From Primulina eburnea (Eukaryota > Streptophyta > Magnoliopsida > Lamiales > Gesneriaceae), in NCBI RefSeq assembly GCF_022965805.1, contig NC_133101.1:23026868-23090867 (forward strand): 64,000 nt of DNA. The letters are read 5' to 3'. The position numbers were made by a program, and so were the translations under genes. Positions within the stretch are counted from its first letter, which is position 1, and each line of letters begins with the position of its first letter. Of this stretch, positions 23,590-35,699 are shown piece by piece. The notes beneath the pieces were generated by a model. The model saw only the letters and a list, made by a program, of their open reading frames with translations, was not told where the DNA came from and made no database searches.

Positions 23590-24163
23590 CGTCGAGAAAT
23601 ACGTCCGAAAAATACTTAACTACCTCCACATCCTCAATAGATTGACTGTCAGTGTCGGATGCAGGTATAATACTAACAAAGAAACTTTGGCAACCTCGTT
23701 GAATAAGCTTCTTCGCACGCACGCACGAAATAATATGTGGCATTTGTTTGTTTTCTGCCGCCTCAAAAATAAATGCTTTCCCATTTGGTGGTCTAATATA
23801 TACTATCCTCCGTCGAAAATCAATAGTGGCCCCATTCATTGTAAGCCAATCCATGCCCCAAATAATATCGAACTCGGGCAAAGGTTGTATTATAAGGTCC
23901 GTTCATATAATATTCTTTTGCAATTTAAGTTCCACATCCTTAACCACACTACTAGAAATCATATGTTCGTAAGAAGGCACTGTAACTCTGAATCCCGACT
24001 CTACGTCTACTGGTAGGATTCCCAATTTGCTCACGAATGATTCTGATATGAAATAATGCGTAGCCTATTTCAGCTCTCATACATGCTGCTACTATGGTAG
24101 CATCGGGTATTTTTTCTAGATTCTAGTAAAGCGTAGGTAGCTATTCCCACTAGCAATATTTGT
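23543..24163 (-). pseudogene. Retropepsin region of element C
   Basis: The frame 23881-23543 contains MPEFDIIWGMDWLTMNGA, the conserved block after the gypsy retropepsin, then a linker into RT. The protease active-site region (around 24110-24140) reads YALLES in place of the usual acid-Ser/Thr-Gly motif and is followed by frameshifts, so activity is lost. Confidence 0.65.
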
Positions 24164-24689
24164 CTTGGTAAATTTGTATTATTATCGATTGCGGCCACAA
24201 AGTCCAGAAATTTATATCATCTAGGCCCTTCTAGTTTCCCATATTAGTATTTTAACCCCTTTAATTTTTTTAAAATTACCAATTGGCCCCCTTTAAAATT
24301 CGAAAATTTCTATTTTAGTCCTGGGAGATTTTGAAATTTCAAATTAACCCTTTAAGCTTTGTAATTGCTAAATGACCCCTTAAGTTTTGAATTTTTGCAT
24401 TTAGCCCCTAAAAATTTTGGATTTTGCCATTTAACCCTTAAGGAGTTTTGAATTTACCTACATTTTCCTCAATAATTTTTGAAAATTGCTTTTTAGTCCC
24501 TTAAATTTTCAATCTTCTACCATTTGATCCAAATAACTAGTGTTTGCAAGAATTCAATTCTTTAACCCTATAATTTTGTAACGTGCAATTCTAATTCGTC
24601 AAGTTCCATGCACCTCAATTCAATTCTAGCATTCGTGCTTATTATCTCAAGAAATGAGGCAATTTAATATGCTCGAATAGTCGAAGTAA
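24164..24689. other. Unclassified insert between gag and protease of element C
   Basis: About 500 bp separates two parts normally adjacent in Tekay elements: DTMLIT on the gag side (near 24700) and QILLVGIATYALLE on the protease side (near 24165). The insert is AT-rich with repeating phrases like TTTAACCCTTAA and TTTTAGTCC. TTTGT occurs near both edges (24159-24163, 24690-24694) and might be a target duplication. No TG...CA ends or inverted repeats were recognised. Confidence 0.4.
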
Positions 24690-25712
24690 TTTGTAATAAG
24701 CATAGTGTCTGGCTCCACTTGCTTGGCATGCATCACATATGCCTTTCCAGTCCTAGGTTGTCCTTCTGGTTTTGGCTGTCCCGGTCGCTTAGATGGTCCC
24801 GTATAAGGCTTCTTAATATGCTGACTAGCTTGTTCGGCACCATTCCTCTTGCGCTGCATCTCCCAATCAATGTCCATTAGTGACTGCTCGGCTCGAAAAG
24901 CTTTAGCAACAGCACTAGTATAATCAGTAGGATCATTGAGCATCACATCGCCACAGATCGTGGGCCTCAATCCATCAAGGAAGTGTCGTAACTTCTCCAC
25001 AGCATCATTAGCAATCAAGCGCACAAAATGAAAGCCCCTATCAAACTTCTGCATAAACTCCGCAACAGATGAATCCCCCTAGCGGAGATTCATGAACTCT
25101 CTCTTAAGCCTAGAACGGATGTCAGCAGTGAAATATTTATCGTAGAATATCTCTTGAAGTCCTCCCACGTCAACGTAGCAAAATTCAATCCTCGCTCTAC
25201 TCCTTCCCCCCATAAGGAAGCGTCGCTCTTTAACAGATAGATGGTACAACAAACTCGGTCAGGGTCCGCCATATCCATGTAACAAAAACTAACCTCCAAA
25301 GATTGAACTCATCCCTCGGCAACGAATGGATCTGTAGTACCATAAAAATCCTCGGGGTTCATCCTCATAAAACGCTCATAGACTGCCTATGGTCGAACCC
25401 TCGCAGCATTTCCAACACGCTGCTCTAGTAACTGTGCCATGCCCGCTAATACACGAGCGCTAGCGTCCTGATTAGGATAATGATGTGGAATTCCCTCCTC
25501 ATGTACCCTCATTACCACTGCAAAGAACTCGTCTAAGAGGAATCTCTGTACAATTCGTCCCAACCACGTAATCAACATGCACTTGATATTTAAAATATCA
25601 TGCACCTAACCTCTATATCATGCATCATGAAAGCATTAAAAGAATTTTAGCATATAGAATACAGAGCAGTAAAACTCACATACTTGAGGCGTGACTTCTT
25701 GAGCTTCTCGGA
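24690..25712 (-). pseudogene. gag of element C
   Basis: Pieces in several frames: 25605-25387 (MAQLLEQRV), then YERFMRMNPEDF near 25380, 25299-25090 (SFCYMDMADPDRV, WEDFKRY) and 25054-24647 (FDRGFHFVRLIANDAVEKLRHFLDGLRP). This matches the Tekay gag at 40024-41088. The zinc-knuckle segment appears deleted, because the basic PKPEGQPRTGK runs directly into AYVMHAKQ. No ATG in a conserved context remains. 25640-25712 is leader, with GAAGCTCAAGAAGTCACGCC on the minus strand. Confidence 0.75.
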
Positions 25713-25732
25713 GTAATAGTACACAACCCTTT

Positions 25733-26012
25733 GAAAACTGCTAATTTAAAATAACTTATCATTCCCATAAATCAAAATAATTTAACATATAAATCTCAAG
25801 TGAATGAAAATCCCTAAATCGTCAACTAACCAAAAATCCTAAGCCGACCTTTAACAAGATCACTAACATCAACATAAAGCATAAAAGAATAATTCTATTA
25901 AATCATGAATAAAAAATTTTTAAATCTCTTAACTATCAAGCTAATGCGGAAATAAATGTTCCTCGAGAGTGTACTGTCCGCCTCGATCCACTCAAGCGTC
26001 AGCGTCCCTAGC
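25733..26012 (-). repeat. Remnant of 5' LTR of element C
   Basis: It aligns with about 14420-14690 (shared AATTTAAAATAACTTATCAT, ATCCA.TCAAGCGTCAGCGTC). The primer binding site and the LTR end next to it are deleted: leader sequence joins LTR interior near 25733. The outer part is lost at about 26012, where homology stops. Confidence 0.7.
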
Positions 26013-27325
26013 TGACACCGAACCATTTCTAAAAAAAACAAACCTGCCACAAAGTCATAAAAAATGGGGGAAATGAGGAAAAAAGGAAAGTTGCAAGTGT
26101 TTATTCAACAAAAGGGATTGGGGAGTAATTTACTTTTTTATCTTTTATTTAAATTTAATTTTATTGATTAGTGGTGGGTCGAGACTTGATGTTTGGGTTG
26201 AGTCTCGAGCTAATTTTTACTATAACATAAAGAAAATAAATTTTTTACAATTACTTTTTTTTTTTTGCAGACTTACTCCTCACGAAACTTAGAAGGGGTG
26301 TCAATTATATATTATATTTGATAGCATTTTTCATAATGTTATAACATTGTGATTTTTATGAATATTTTTAATAACTTACTTAAATTATAATATATATCTC
26401 ATATTAAAATATTTACATATAAGATATCAATTATATATTACAACACTATCAATTTTTATTTTAAACTCAATTAATATCTTTTAATTATCAATTTTTATTT
26501 CATTATCTCATATTAAAATGTTTAATATAAATATAAATTATTTATTTGTTAACATGTTTAACAATTAAACTCAATCTCCACTCAAATTATTTATTCGAAC
26601 TAAACTCAACCCAAACCCCAAACCTCAAACCCCAAAATCCACCCACTCTACCTACTCCACCCAAAATATACCCAAACTCCACTCACTCCACATTAACTCA
26701 ACCCAAAAGCATAAAACTCAACCCAAACTCCACCCACTCCACCCCAAAAGAACAAAACTCCACCCAATTTCCACCAACTCCACCCAAAAGCACAAAACTC
26801 AATCCACCCAAACTCCACCCACACCACATGCTCGACCCACATTCATTTGAAATATGTCATATGCTCGACCCACTCAACCCATGGCCTATTTGAAATATGC
26901 AACAAGACTCTACTCCCGCTCGACCCACTATGCCCATGCTCAACCCACTCGACCCATTTTATAATACTTACTTATAGTTCCAGAATTTGGGATAAAAATA
27001 ATTATTTGGTATTTTATATTGATTTTGAGTTTAATTTATGTGATCCATTCGAACAGTTTTGATTAGAAATTTGTAGTTTCATTACACCACAATGAAAACA
27101 ATTCATTGGGTCGAGGATAGGATCGTGTGAGTATAGCCAAAAGACCAAAAGACTCAACCCATCGACCCGGGTCGAGCTCGACCCAACTTGTGGTTTTGGG
27201 TCGAGCTGCTCACCCAAGTTAGGTCGAGCTCGACCCACCTCGAACCAAAGTAGAGTTTTTGGATGTGGCTCGACCCACATTCAGTACACGAACAACATGG
27301 AAGCTCGAACCATTAAGAAACTTAA
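26013..27325. repeat. CTCGACCCA-type degenerate repeat field, left part
   Basis: 26013-26540 is AT-rich with no feature. From about 26570 to 26960 the plus strand is built of variants of ACTCCACCCA, AACTCAACCCAAA and GCTCGACCCA. 27100-27290 has GGGTCGAGCTCGACCC (27169-27184, a perfect 16-bp palindrome) and more GGTCGAGC. The same word family recurs at 47630-48010 beyond element E, so E split one field. Open frames here are low-complexity Pro/Thr/Ser translations, not genes. It may be a subterminal region of an old DNA transposon; that is inference. Confidence 0.5.
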
Positions 27326-27907
27326 TGTAGTGCCCAAATTCAGTACACGTATAACTCATGCATTTATTTAATTTAAATTTCTTATTTAAATTTAACATGA
27401 GTCTTAGCCTTACCCGATTTATTTAAATGCATTATTTTAAATTTTTTTATGTTTATGTGATGCATGTTAAAATGTTTTTCAAGTTTCATGTTTCAGGCGA
27501 TTATTCGAAGCGGGATCGAGGAAAAGACCGGTGACGATTTTTGGTATTTTAATTTTTAGTCAAGAATGAGGCGTTTTAAATAATTTATTAGGTTGTTAGT
27601 ATTTTAAAGCCTAATTTAATTATTAGGTGAATTTTAGAATTTTAAAACTTTTAAAGTCTAGCACTTGTACCTCTTTATTTTTAATTAGAGATTGTGTTAA
27701 AGTTAAGAGAGAGTTAGTATTTTAAATTAGTTGCTAATTATTAATTAAGAAAATTTTACTCTCCCTAATTTACTAAAATACACGCACACGCACACTTTTA
27801 CACACACATGTACACAACTAAACACACAAACTCACTTCACAATCAGTTTTACTATTTTTGAGAGAACAAAACTAGGGTTCTAAGAGAAGAATAGCAGCCG
27901 CCCTTTC

Positions 27908-29970
27908 TGTTAGAGTAGGTGCCCGTCGAGCCAAGTGTTGGCCGAGAGTTCACAATGAAACTCTATGTATAAACGATCTTTATTTTAATTATATTTGAAA
28001 TTATTGTTTTGGCACATCTTTATCTGTATACCCATGCTAGTTGCATAGATAAAGTCCTTGAATATACAAATAGTAGAAAGAATATGAGATGCTCATATGA
28101 TGAGTATCATGAAACTCATATTTGGAATACTGTATATTCTAAACAGTTCCTAGTCGATTCAGCCGCCGCTAAGAAGGATATAGGCCGCTCGAGTTAGAGA
28201 CTAGTATCTGCGATGTGAGTACCATGTTTCATTGGTAGGGGACATTGTGATGTCCAAGCATGCAGATAGGTGCTCCTGGTAGAGTGCACTGAACAACCCT
28301 CCATTAAAGGACTTTCCAAGTGGTTCTCACTTATCGAGTGGAAACGTCCTAGTTTATGGTTGTACACCATTAGTCCTTATGACCCGGGACAACATTGAGA
28401 CTCTATGTGCTAGCATTGCACTTTGACTTGTTTACCGACTCTCAAGGGGTCATCAGGTGGCAAGGTTGGGTGTTCTGTCGAAACATATAGGAGTTGATGC
28501 ATTGTAGTCGGGGATTCACCGCTTACCTTTGGGTATGGATATCCTATGTGTTTTCATGTATATGTAGTGTGAAATCTCTGATCAGAGTATGGTGGTAATT
28601 ATGAAAGGAGTTTCATAGATTACACCATCGATGCAACTACGGCATGACACATAGTATCGATTCATTGACAACTCTCGATAAACCAATGGTTGTTGAATCG
28701 GTCGGGATATATGAGTTGAAGGAACCGTACTGTACGCTAACCATAATTGAATGGTTCTTGCAGGCACTATCATTTGATACCTAGGGAATCATGTAAGCGA
28801 TGCTGCTAGGCGTTTAACATGATTGGTTGGGTACTATCAGACTTGAGTTCTGACGTTCTTGCTATCAAGGAGTTGATAAGTAAGAATGGAGCAATTGGGG
28901 TATGCTCATATAAGGACATGTTTAGTCCGAATCACATGGAGATGTGAACCCACGGCTAGTTGTATCAATGAACCATTGAGGGCCACACAAGTGCTGGCTT
29001 TCTAGATCCCGTTGAGAAGTAAAAATAGTTCAATGTGTTGAACGGCATTTAAAGGAGTTTATAAGTATAAAGAAAAATAGAAGTATGACTTCTATGAGAG
29101 AAATGTAAATTTTAATTTATGGAAGTGTTCCTAAATTAAAAGTTGGCCAATTGAATAATGTATTTGAAAATTGTGATTTTCATAAACATTATTATGGACT
29201 AAAATAAATTAATTCAAGTGTTGAATTAAAACACTAGTGGACCTAGTAGAGTCCAAATAATTAAATTAATTCAAGTGTTGAATTAATTAAATTATATTGA
29301 GTCTTGTAGAGCTCAATTTAAATTAATTATTTAACTAGTGGGACTTGGGTAAATTCAAGTAATGTTTAATTAGTCTCAAATATGTTTGAGATAATTAAAT
29401 TTAGTCCATGGTTTTTATTTTGATAATAAACCATATAATATGCATGCATGGGAGGTGAAGGGTTGGAGACAACTTTTTCAAATATCAAGGCTTGGCATGC
29501 TACTTTTGTCTCTACTTTTTGCAAGTCCAAGACAAGTCTCCCTCCCCTCTTTTCCATGCATGATGGCCGAAACATTGTACACCATTCTCTCAAGTTTTCT
29601 CTCAATTTTTCTCTTCAAGTGTTGAGGAAGAAAAATACTTCTCTTTGAAAAATCCTTTTATTTTTCTAGTGCAAAATAAGAGGGGTTCTAGTTTGCTAGT
29701 GGTGGGGCTAATTTTGAAAGAAAGATTCAAGAACAAGGTGAAGCTTGTAGATTGTCTTGCCATCAAGAGCTTAGTTGTATATCAACTAAGTTGGAGCCAT
29801 CATCAACCTCAAGAGGTTGATAGGTAACTATTTCTAAACACACTATGAATGTCATTTTGGTGTTTTATTGTATTTCCTACACAAATCTATGGTGGCCGAA
29901 ATATATATGCTAAAATCGAAATTTTTGTGCTTCCGTTGCGTTTCCGGCCACCGTAACCGATCCCCTTTCA
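27908..29970 (+). repeat. 5' LTR of element F
   Basis: Starts TGTTAGAGTAGGTGCCC and ends GATCCCCTTTCA directly before the primer site. Differences from the 3' LTR include a 12-bp insertion near 29595 and scattered point changes. The 62-codon frame at 28009-28197 also occurs in the other LTR and is not treated as a gene. Confidence 0.95.
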
Positions 29971-29972
29971 AG

Positions 29973-29984
29973 TGGTATCCGAGC
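29973..29984 (+). other. Primer binding site of element F
   Basis: TGGTATCCGAGC, two bases after the LTR end, matches the Met-tRNA site TGGTATCAGAGC with one change (A to C). Confidence 0.8.
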
Positions 29985-31753
29985 TATGGTTACGTTTTTG
30001 TGTAGCAAATACAAGATATTATATTGAGATTGATTTATAACCGCATGAGAATGAAATTTGCAACAAAAATCAAGGCATGGACAAGGGGAATTTCGGGCAG
30101 CATGTTGCTGCCCGTGTCGGGCAGCTCGGGCTGCCCGAAGGGCTGCCCGTTTCGGGCAGCAAGGGGAACGCCCCTCTTTTAAAAATAAAAAAAAAATTTG
30201 TTGCCGGAATCCGGCGACGGTGCTCCGGCGACGGTGATGACGACTAGGGTTTTCAAAAGGTGTTTTGAAATATCCAAGTGTCATGGGCCTTGAGTTGTTG
30301 GGCCATTGGATGGCTAACATATTTGTGAATTTTAAATGGGCCAAAACGTTTTTGGTGAAAAATGAATTTTTGGGCCCTTAAGTTTAAAATTACAAAAGTT
30401 GCAAATATTTTCTCATGAAATAAATAATTTAAGTTGGACTTTAATTATTTATAGTAAATGGTGATTTACAAGAAATTCGGTTATAAATAAATTAATTGGA
30501 AAATAGACAAAGGTGTTTGTATACTTTGTTAATTTAGTTTATAATCGTGGCGGTTAGTGATTGGATCAAGATATATAATATTGGATCAATTAATTATTGT
30601 GATAATTAATTGATGGTGTATGATATGTGATATTATGCATGAAGGATGATCAAAAGCCCAAGCCCAATTTGCTAGGTGTATGTTAGGATATTTTGTGTTG
30701 AATGATTGTAATAATTATCAATTTATAAAGTGGGCTTGGTTTATGGCCCGTTCCCACCCCCATGAGATGTATCCATATTTGCCATGGATATTTATTTGTA
30801 AATATTAGTATAGTGGATGATCAAGATTGGAAGATGGTGGCCATGATGATTATGAAGATCGAAGACATGTAAATATTGGAAGCTTATGTAATAGTTGCAT
30901 TTGCATCCCGTGCATTTCCCTAGGATTGGACCTAGGCCCGTGTTTAGCTCACACGGTCCGTTAGTATTGGGGCGATTGATCATCCTTGTTTGTTTACTGT
31001 TTATAATATATGCATGATATGTTATAAATAATGAGTATGTGCGTTATTATTATAATAACAAAGTTGCATGAATCCGGCAAACATACGATCAAACATGGCA
31101 AGCTTTTAAATAAAATTAATGATGAGACCTTTCAAAATTAAAAACCCTCATTTTGAATAAGATTCAAAATTAATATCAAGCCTGAAAAGGGGAATTATAA
31201 ATTTGTTTATAATTTCCTGTCTTCCATCGACAAATGGGTGCATGACGAATCGCTACCCGTACTCGGGGCTCGGCTCATATTATTGGGGGGGCCCTTAGTA
31301 CCGGAAAGCTGTGACATCCATTTGACATAGTGATGTGAACTACGTGGAACTCTCATGACTTCGGCTCATATTATTGAGGGAACTCTTGGCGACCGTCCAT
31401 TAAGGTTCAACATCGATGGGTAAGGCTTGACACGTAAAGATGAACGACGTCATATTATTGGGTCCTAATCAAACGTGAGAAAAAAGTTTACGTAGAGGGT
31501 TGCATTGTGATGCAATTGGAAACTACCTTTTAGGAATTGTGATTGGCTGATATTATTCGGGATCATAATTCGCTAATTGGACCTTACGTACCTACTGAGG
31601 AAAGGAGTTTCCCGTTTTCACTAGAGGGTAGTGAAAGATGTCAAAACAGTGGGAGTAAACATTTATAAAGTTAAAGTCCATACTTTATATCTTACCTAAT
31701 ATTTTAAAATAGTCATTAACATTTATCTGTTTACTTTTCAATACTATTTAACG
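29985..31753 (+). other. Long leader of element F with hairpins and repeats
   Basis: No gene is seen in 1.77 kb. At 30094-30160 CGGGCAGC and its complement GCTGCCCG alternate about six times, so the RNA could fold into strong hairpins. A second part, 31270-31565, has four copies of CATATTATT(G/C)GG-like words at 31276, 31367, 31451 and 31549, each near a similar short clause (GGAACTC, CGGCTCATATT). Untranslated leaders of retroelements can hold packaging or translation signals; that role here is inference. Confidence 0.6.
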
Positions 31754-32623
31754 ATGTCTTCAATTCGCAATCCGCTTTCTGCCATACTCGAAAAACATGT
31801 GTTAACCGGACCTAACTACCTCACTTGGCTAAGAAACCTGAAAATCGTCTTGAACTCGGAAAAGATTGCATATACACTGACTGAGTCGCCCCCTGATAAG
31901 GCTCCGAATGACTGTACTCCTGAGGAATTGCAGACATACAAGGATTGGTGTGACCATGACTTGAAGACCAAATGTTATATGCAGGCTTCTATGAATGATG
32001 AGCTGCAGAGGCGTTTTGAGGGTGGAAAGAATGCTGCTGACATTCATATGCACCTCAAGGAGCTCTTTGGTGAGCAGACTCGGCCTCTTAGGCATGCTAC
32101 CGTCAAGGAGCTAATCACTTTGCGCATGCGAGATGGGGCCTCGGTCCATGAGCATGGCCTAAAGATGATTGGGCTCGTGGACAAGCTTGTTGGCATGGAT
32201 TTGATATTGCCTTCGGAGTTGACCACCGACGTGTTGCTGTTATCGCTGCCTAGCTCATTTGATCCTTTTGTGGTGAATTTCAATATGAACAAGATGGAGC
32301 CTACCCTTGAGGAGTTGGTGAACATGCTTGTGACTTTTGAGTCCACTATCAAGAAAGAGAAGTCGGTTCTTTATGTGGGTTCTTCATCTGGTACGAAGAC
32401 CGATCCACGTGGGAAGAGGAAGAAGCGTTCTTTCCAACGTCCCAAGAAGAACGTGCCCTTGAAGAGGCAAGCTCCGAGTCCCGTTGTGGTAGCCACACCA
32501 GTGAAGGCTAACAAGACTGTTGACGTTTGTCATTACTGCAAGAAGCCTGGACATTGGAGGCATAACTGCAGGAATATCTTGCCCAGAAGGGTTCTGGAAA
32601 CGGTATGTTCTATATTGAAGTAA
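31754..32623 (+). pseudogene. Copia gag of element F
   Basis: ATG at 31754 (MSSIRNPLSAILEKHVLTGPNY) is a good copia gag start. Residues 15-190 match the UBN2-type gag fold (LTWLRNLKIVLNS, HLKELFGEQTRPLR). A basic tract at about 215-240 is followed by one intact CCHC knuckle, CHYCKKPGHWRHNC (residues about 259-272). After the knuckle the frame shifts near 32572 and ends at 32623. The following protease frame overlaps it by 19 bases in a different phase. In relatives gag and pol are one frame, so I read this as a one-base loss rather than programmed frameshifting. Confidence 0.85.
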
Positions 32624-33765
32624 ACATTTCAATTAACTCTACTTCTTGGGTATTGGATACCGGCTGTGGATCACATCTCTGTAATGATTTGCAGGTGATG
32701 GGAAGAAGTAGAAGGCTTAGAAAAGGTGAGACCTTTTTGAGGATGGGCAATGGAGCAAGGGTTGCTGCCAAGACCGTAGGAGATGTTTACTTGCTTTTGA
32801 ACAATGATTTTAAGTTAATTTTGAGAGATGTTTTGTTTGTACCCGACTTGGTGAAAAACATTATTTCCATTTCTATGTTGGACAAAGATGGATTTTCTTG
32901 TTTATTTAGCAAAGGTGTTTGCAACATTTACAAGAATGAATGTTTAGTTGGTACCGGGGAACTTGAAAACGATCTCTATAACTTAAAATTGAAAGATATT
33001 CCACTAAACAATGTCCAAGCGATAACAACAACAAATAAGAGAAAACAAGATACTCTAAATTCGGCACAATTATGGCATGCTCGATTAGGACATATTTCCT
33101 TAAGAAGGATGAACAAGCTAGTGGGAGTTGGCATGTTTGATATGTCTGATATTAATGCTCTCACGACTTGTGAATCTTGTCTAAAAGGAAAGATGACCAA
33201 AATTCCATTTAAGGGCCATGTGGAGCGAGCCAAAGGGTTATTGGATTTGATCCATACCGATGTGTGCGGTCCGCTTAGCATCACCACTAAGCATGGACAT
33301 GCCTACTTCATCACCTTTACCGATGATTTCTCAAGGTATGGGTATGTGTATTTGATGAAATACAAATCTGAAGCTTTTGAAAGGTTCAAAGAATTCAGAA
33401 GTGAAGTAGAGAATCAGTTGGGACGAAGCATCAAGACACTTCGATCGGATCGGGGTGGTGAGTACTTGAGTGCCGAGTTCCAAGAGTATCTAAGGGAGAA
33501 TGGGATTCTCTCGCAGTGGACTCCGCCCACTACACCACAGTTAAATGGTGTTTCGGAGCGTCGTAACCGGACTTTGATGGACATAGTTCGGTCTATGATG
33601 GGGTTCACGGAGTTGCCGCCATCCTTTTGGGGATATGCGCTTGAGACAGCGGCACTGTTGTTGAACAATGTCCATACAAAAGCAGTTGATAAGACACCAT
33701 ATGAGATATGGATGGGTAAGCCACCCAAATATTCATATTTTAGAATATGGGGGTGCCCTGCTTAA
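32605..33765 (+). pseudogene. Copia protease and integrase of element F
   Basis: The protease active site is in SWVLDTGCGSHLCND (about residues 14-28). The GAG-pre-integrase segment has LWHARLGHIS and CESCLKGKM. The integrase core shows HTDVCGPL, SDRGGEYL and NGVSERRNRTL, giving all three acidic residues of the D,D-E triad. The frame ends at a TAA (33763-33765) right after the conserved WGCPA block. The same frame continues beyond it as 33766-35685, so this is a nonsense mutation. Apart from that stop, the domains look undamaged. Confidence 0.88.
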
Positions 33766-35685
33766 GTGAAGCAGGTAGTGGGAGATAAATTGGATAGTCG
33801 ATCCATTTTATGTTACTTTGTGGGATATCCAAAGAATTCTGTTGGATATTACTTCTATCATCCCCAAGAAACAAAGGTATTTGTTTCTAGGAATGCAACC
33901 TTTTTGGAAAAGGAATTTCTATTGAATAGAAAAGGAGAAATGATAGAAATCGAAGAAGTTCGAGAGACACCCACAATTGTAGAACCCACACTCGAAGAGC
34001 CAAGGGAGGAGATACAAGCTCCTAGAAGATCCGAGAGAGTCTCGAGACCACCTATGAGGTATGGTCTGCTTCATGAAGAGGGCCGTGATGAGCCTAACCT
34101 TGGATGTGATCCAAGGACCTTCAAGGAAACGTTATCTGATGCCGATTCATCCAAATGGCTTGAAGCAATGGAATCTGAGATGAATTCCATGCATTCGAAC
34201 CAAGTGTGGAATCTTGTGGATCCACCTGAGGGAACTGTTCCCATAGGGTGTAAATGGATTTACAAGAGGAAACTTGGGGCGGATGGGAAGGTATTGACCT
34301 TCAAAGCGCGATTGGTAGCAAAAGGATATACTCAAAGACAAGGAGTTGACTTTGAAGAAACCTTTTCTCCAGTCGCAATGTTCAAGTCCATAAGGATTTT
34401 GCTAGCCATAGCTGCATGGTATGACTATGAGTTATGGCAGATGGATGTTAAGACAGCATTTCTTAATGGGGATGTTAAGGAAGAAATTTACATGTCTCAA
34501 CCCGAAGGGTTTACATCTGTCGGAAGTGAGCATATGGTATGCAAACTTCAAAGATCTATTTATGGTCTAAAGCAGACATCTAGGAGTTGGAACCTTAGAT
34601 TCGATAGTACAATCAAAGAGTTTGATTTTACTAAGAATCCTGAGGAACCCTGTGTGTATAAGAAGGTCAGTGGGAGTGATGTGACATTCTTGGTGCTGTA
34701 TGTTGATGACATTCTACTCATTGAGAATGATGTAGGAATGTTGCAATCAACCAAGATATGGTTAGCAAGCAAGTTCTCGATGCAAGACTTGGGTGAAGCA
34801 TCTTTTGTATTGGGAATACAAATCTATAGAGATAGATCAAAGAGATTGCTTGGTCTCACCCAGTCCACATACATTGATACCATCCTGAAGCGATTCTCGA
34901 TGGATGAGTCCAAGAGAGGACATCTACCAATGTGTCATGGCGTGACCCTATCCAAGTCTATGTCTCCCAAGACTGATGCGGAGATAGCGGCGATGCCACA
35001 CATTCCGTATGCTTCGGCAATTGGTAGCATCATGTATGGAATGATATCCACACGTCCTGACGTGGCTTTTGCACTAAGTGTAGTGAGTAGATATCAATCA
35101 AACCCTGATCTTCCACATTGGAAAGCTGTGAAAGACATCCTCAAGTACTTGAGGAGGACCAATAAATTTTTCTTGGTCTATGGGGGTGGAGAACTAAAAT
35201 TGGAAGGCTATACCGACTCTAGCTTCCAAAGCGATATTGATGACTCAAAGTCAACCTCTGGATTCATATTCATGCTCAATGGTGCTGCTGTCTCTTGGAA
35301 GAGTTCCAAGCAAGACAGTACAGCGGATTCCACCACTGAGGCAGAATATATTGCTGCATCAGCTGCAGCAAAGGAGGCAGTTTGGATAAGGAATTTCGTC
35401 CAAGAGTTGGGCGTCATTCCTAATGGAGTTGCTCCTGTCCCGGTGTTTTGTGACAACACGGGAGCCATTGCTCAAGCAAAGGAGCCGAGGTCTCATCAGA
35501 AGTCCAAACACGTATTGAGAAAGTACCACATCCTCAGAGAGATCGTGGAAAGAGGAGATGTCATGATTGACAAAGTCGACTCCGCAGATAATGTTGCTGA
35601 TCCACTAACTAAGCCTTTACCTGGACCATTATTCGAGAAGCATCGCGAATCAATGGGTTTGAAGCATATGGGTAGTTGGCTCTAG
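33766..35685 (+). pseudogene. Copia RT and RNase H of element F
   Basis: 639 codons, continuous with the integrase frame apart from the single TAA; the first codon is a GTG, so it has no start of its own. RT motifs: [23 protein letters not shown], then DVKTAFLNGDVKEEIYM and the catalytic YVDDILLI (about 34700-34725). RNase H shows YTDSSFQSD, SWKSSKQD, STTEAEYIAAS and the C-terminal DPLTKPLPGP. The stop TAG at 35683-35685 follows GSWL, the same end as in element G. Full family length and an undamaged catalytic core suggest recent activity of the family. Confidence 0.88.
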
Positions 35686-35688
35686 TGC

Positions 35689-35698
35689 AAGTGGGAGA
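35689..35698 (+). other. Polypurine tract of element F
   Basis: AAGTGGGAGA directly before the 3' LTR start (TGTTAGAG at 35700). The same tract, inverted, borders the LTR of element G at 63350-63360. Confidence 0.8.
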
Positions 35699-35699
35699 T

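Larger units (their letters stand above)
14335..26012 (-). mobile_element. Element C: decayed Tekay-type Ty3/gypsy retrotransposon
   Basis: On the minus strand the order is LTR remnant (26012-25733), leader, gag, protease, RT, RNase H, integrase, chromodomain, polypurine tract (19539-19527) and 3' LTR (19522-14335). RNase H before integrase marks Ty3/gypsy, and the C-terminal chromodomain plus an LTR near 2.6 kb point to the Del/Tekay chromovirus lineage. It holds three insertions: solo LTR D, a TRIM (22589-22940) and an unclassified insert (about 24164-24689). It also has 840-bp and 38-bp tandem duplications and many stops. The 5' LTR is truncated at its outer end and the primer binding site is deleted. 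The left limit (TG at 14335) is approximate. Confidence 0.8.

Noticed and set aside
26546..26893. 115-codon Pro/Thr/Asn-rich frame
   Set aside because: Low-complexity translation of the ACTCCACCCA repeats.
28009..28197. 62-codon frame found identically at 28009-28197 and 35801-35989
   Set aside because: It lies in both LTRs of F; conservation is due to LTR copying, not coding selection, and no domain is seen.
29910..30344. 144-codon minus-strand frame rich in Ala/Arg
   Set aside because: It is the complement of the CGGGCAGC hairpin region and primer site of F.
32572..32623. Programmed frameshift between gag and pol of F
   Set aside because: The overlap lacks a slippery heptamer that I can see, and relatives usually have one continuous frame; a one-base loss is simpler.
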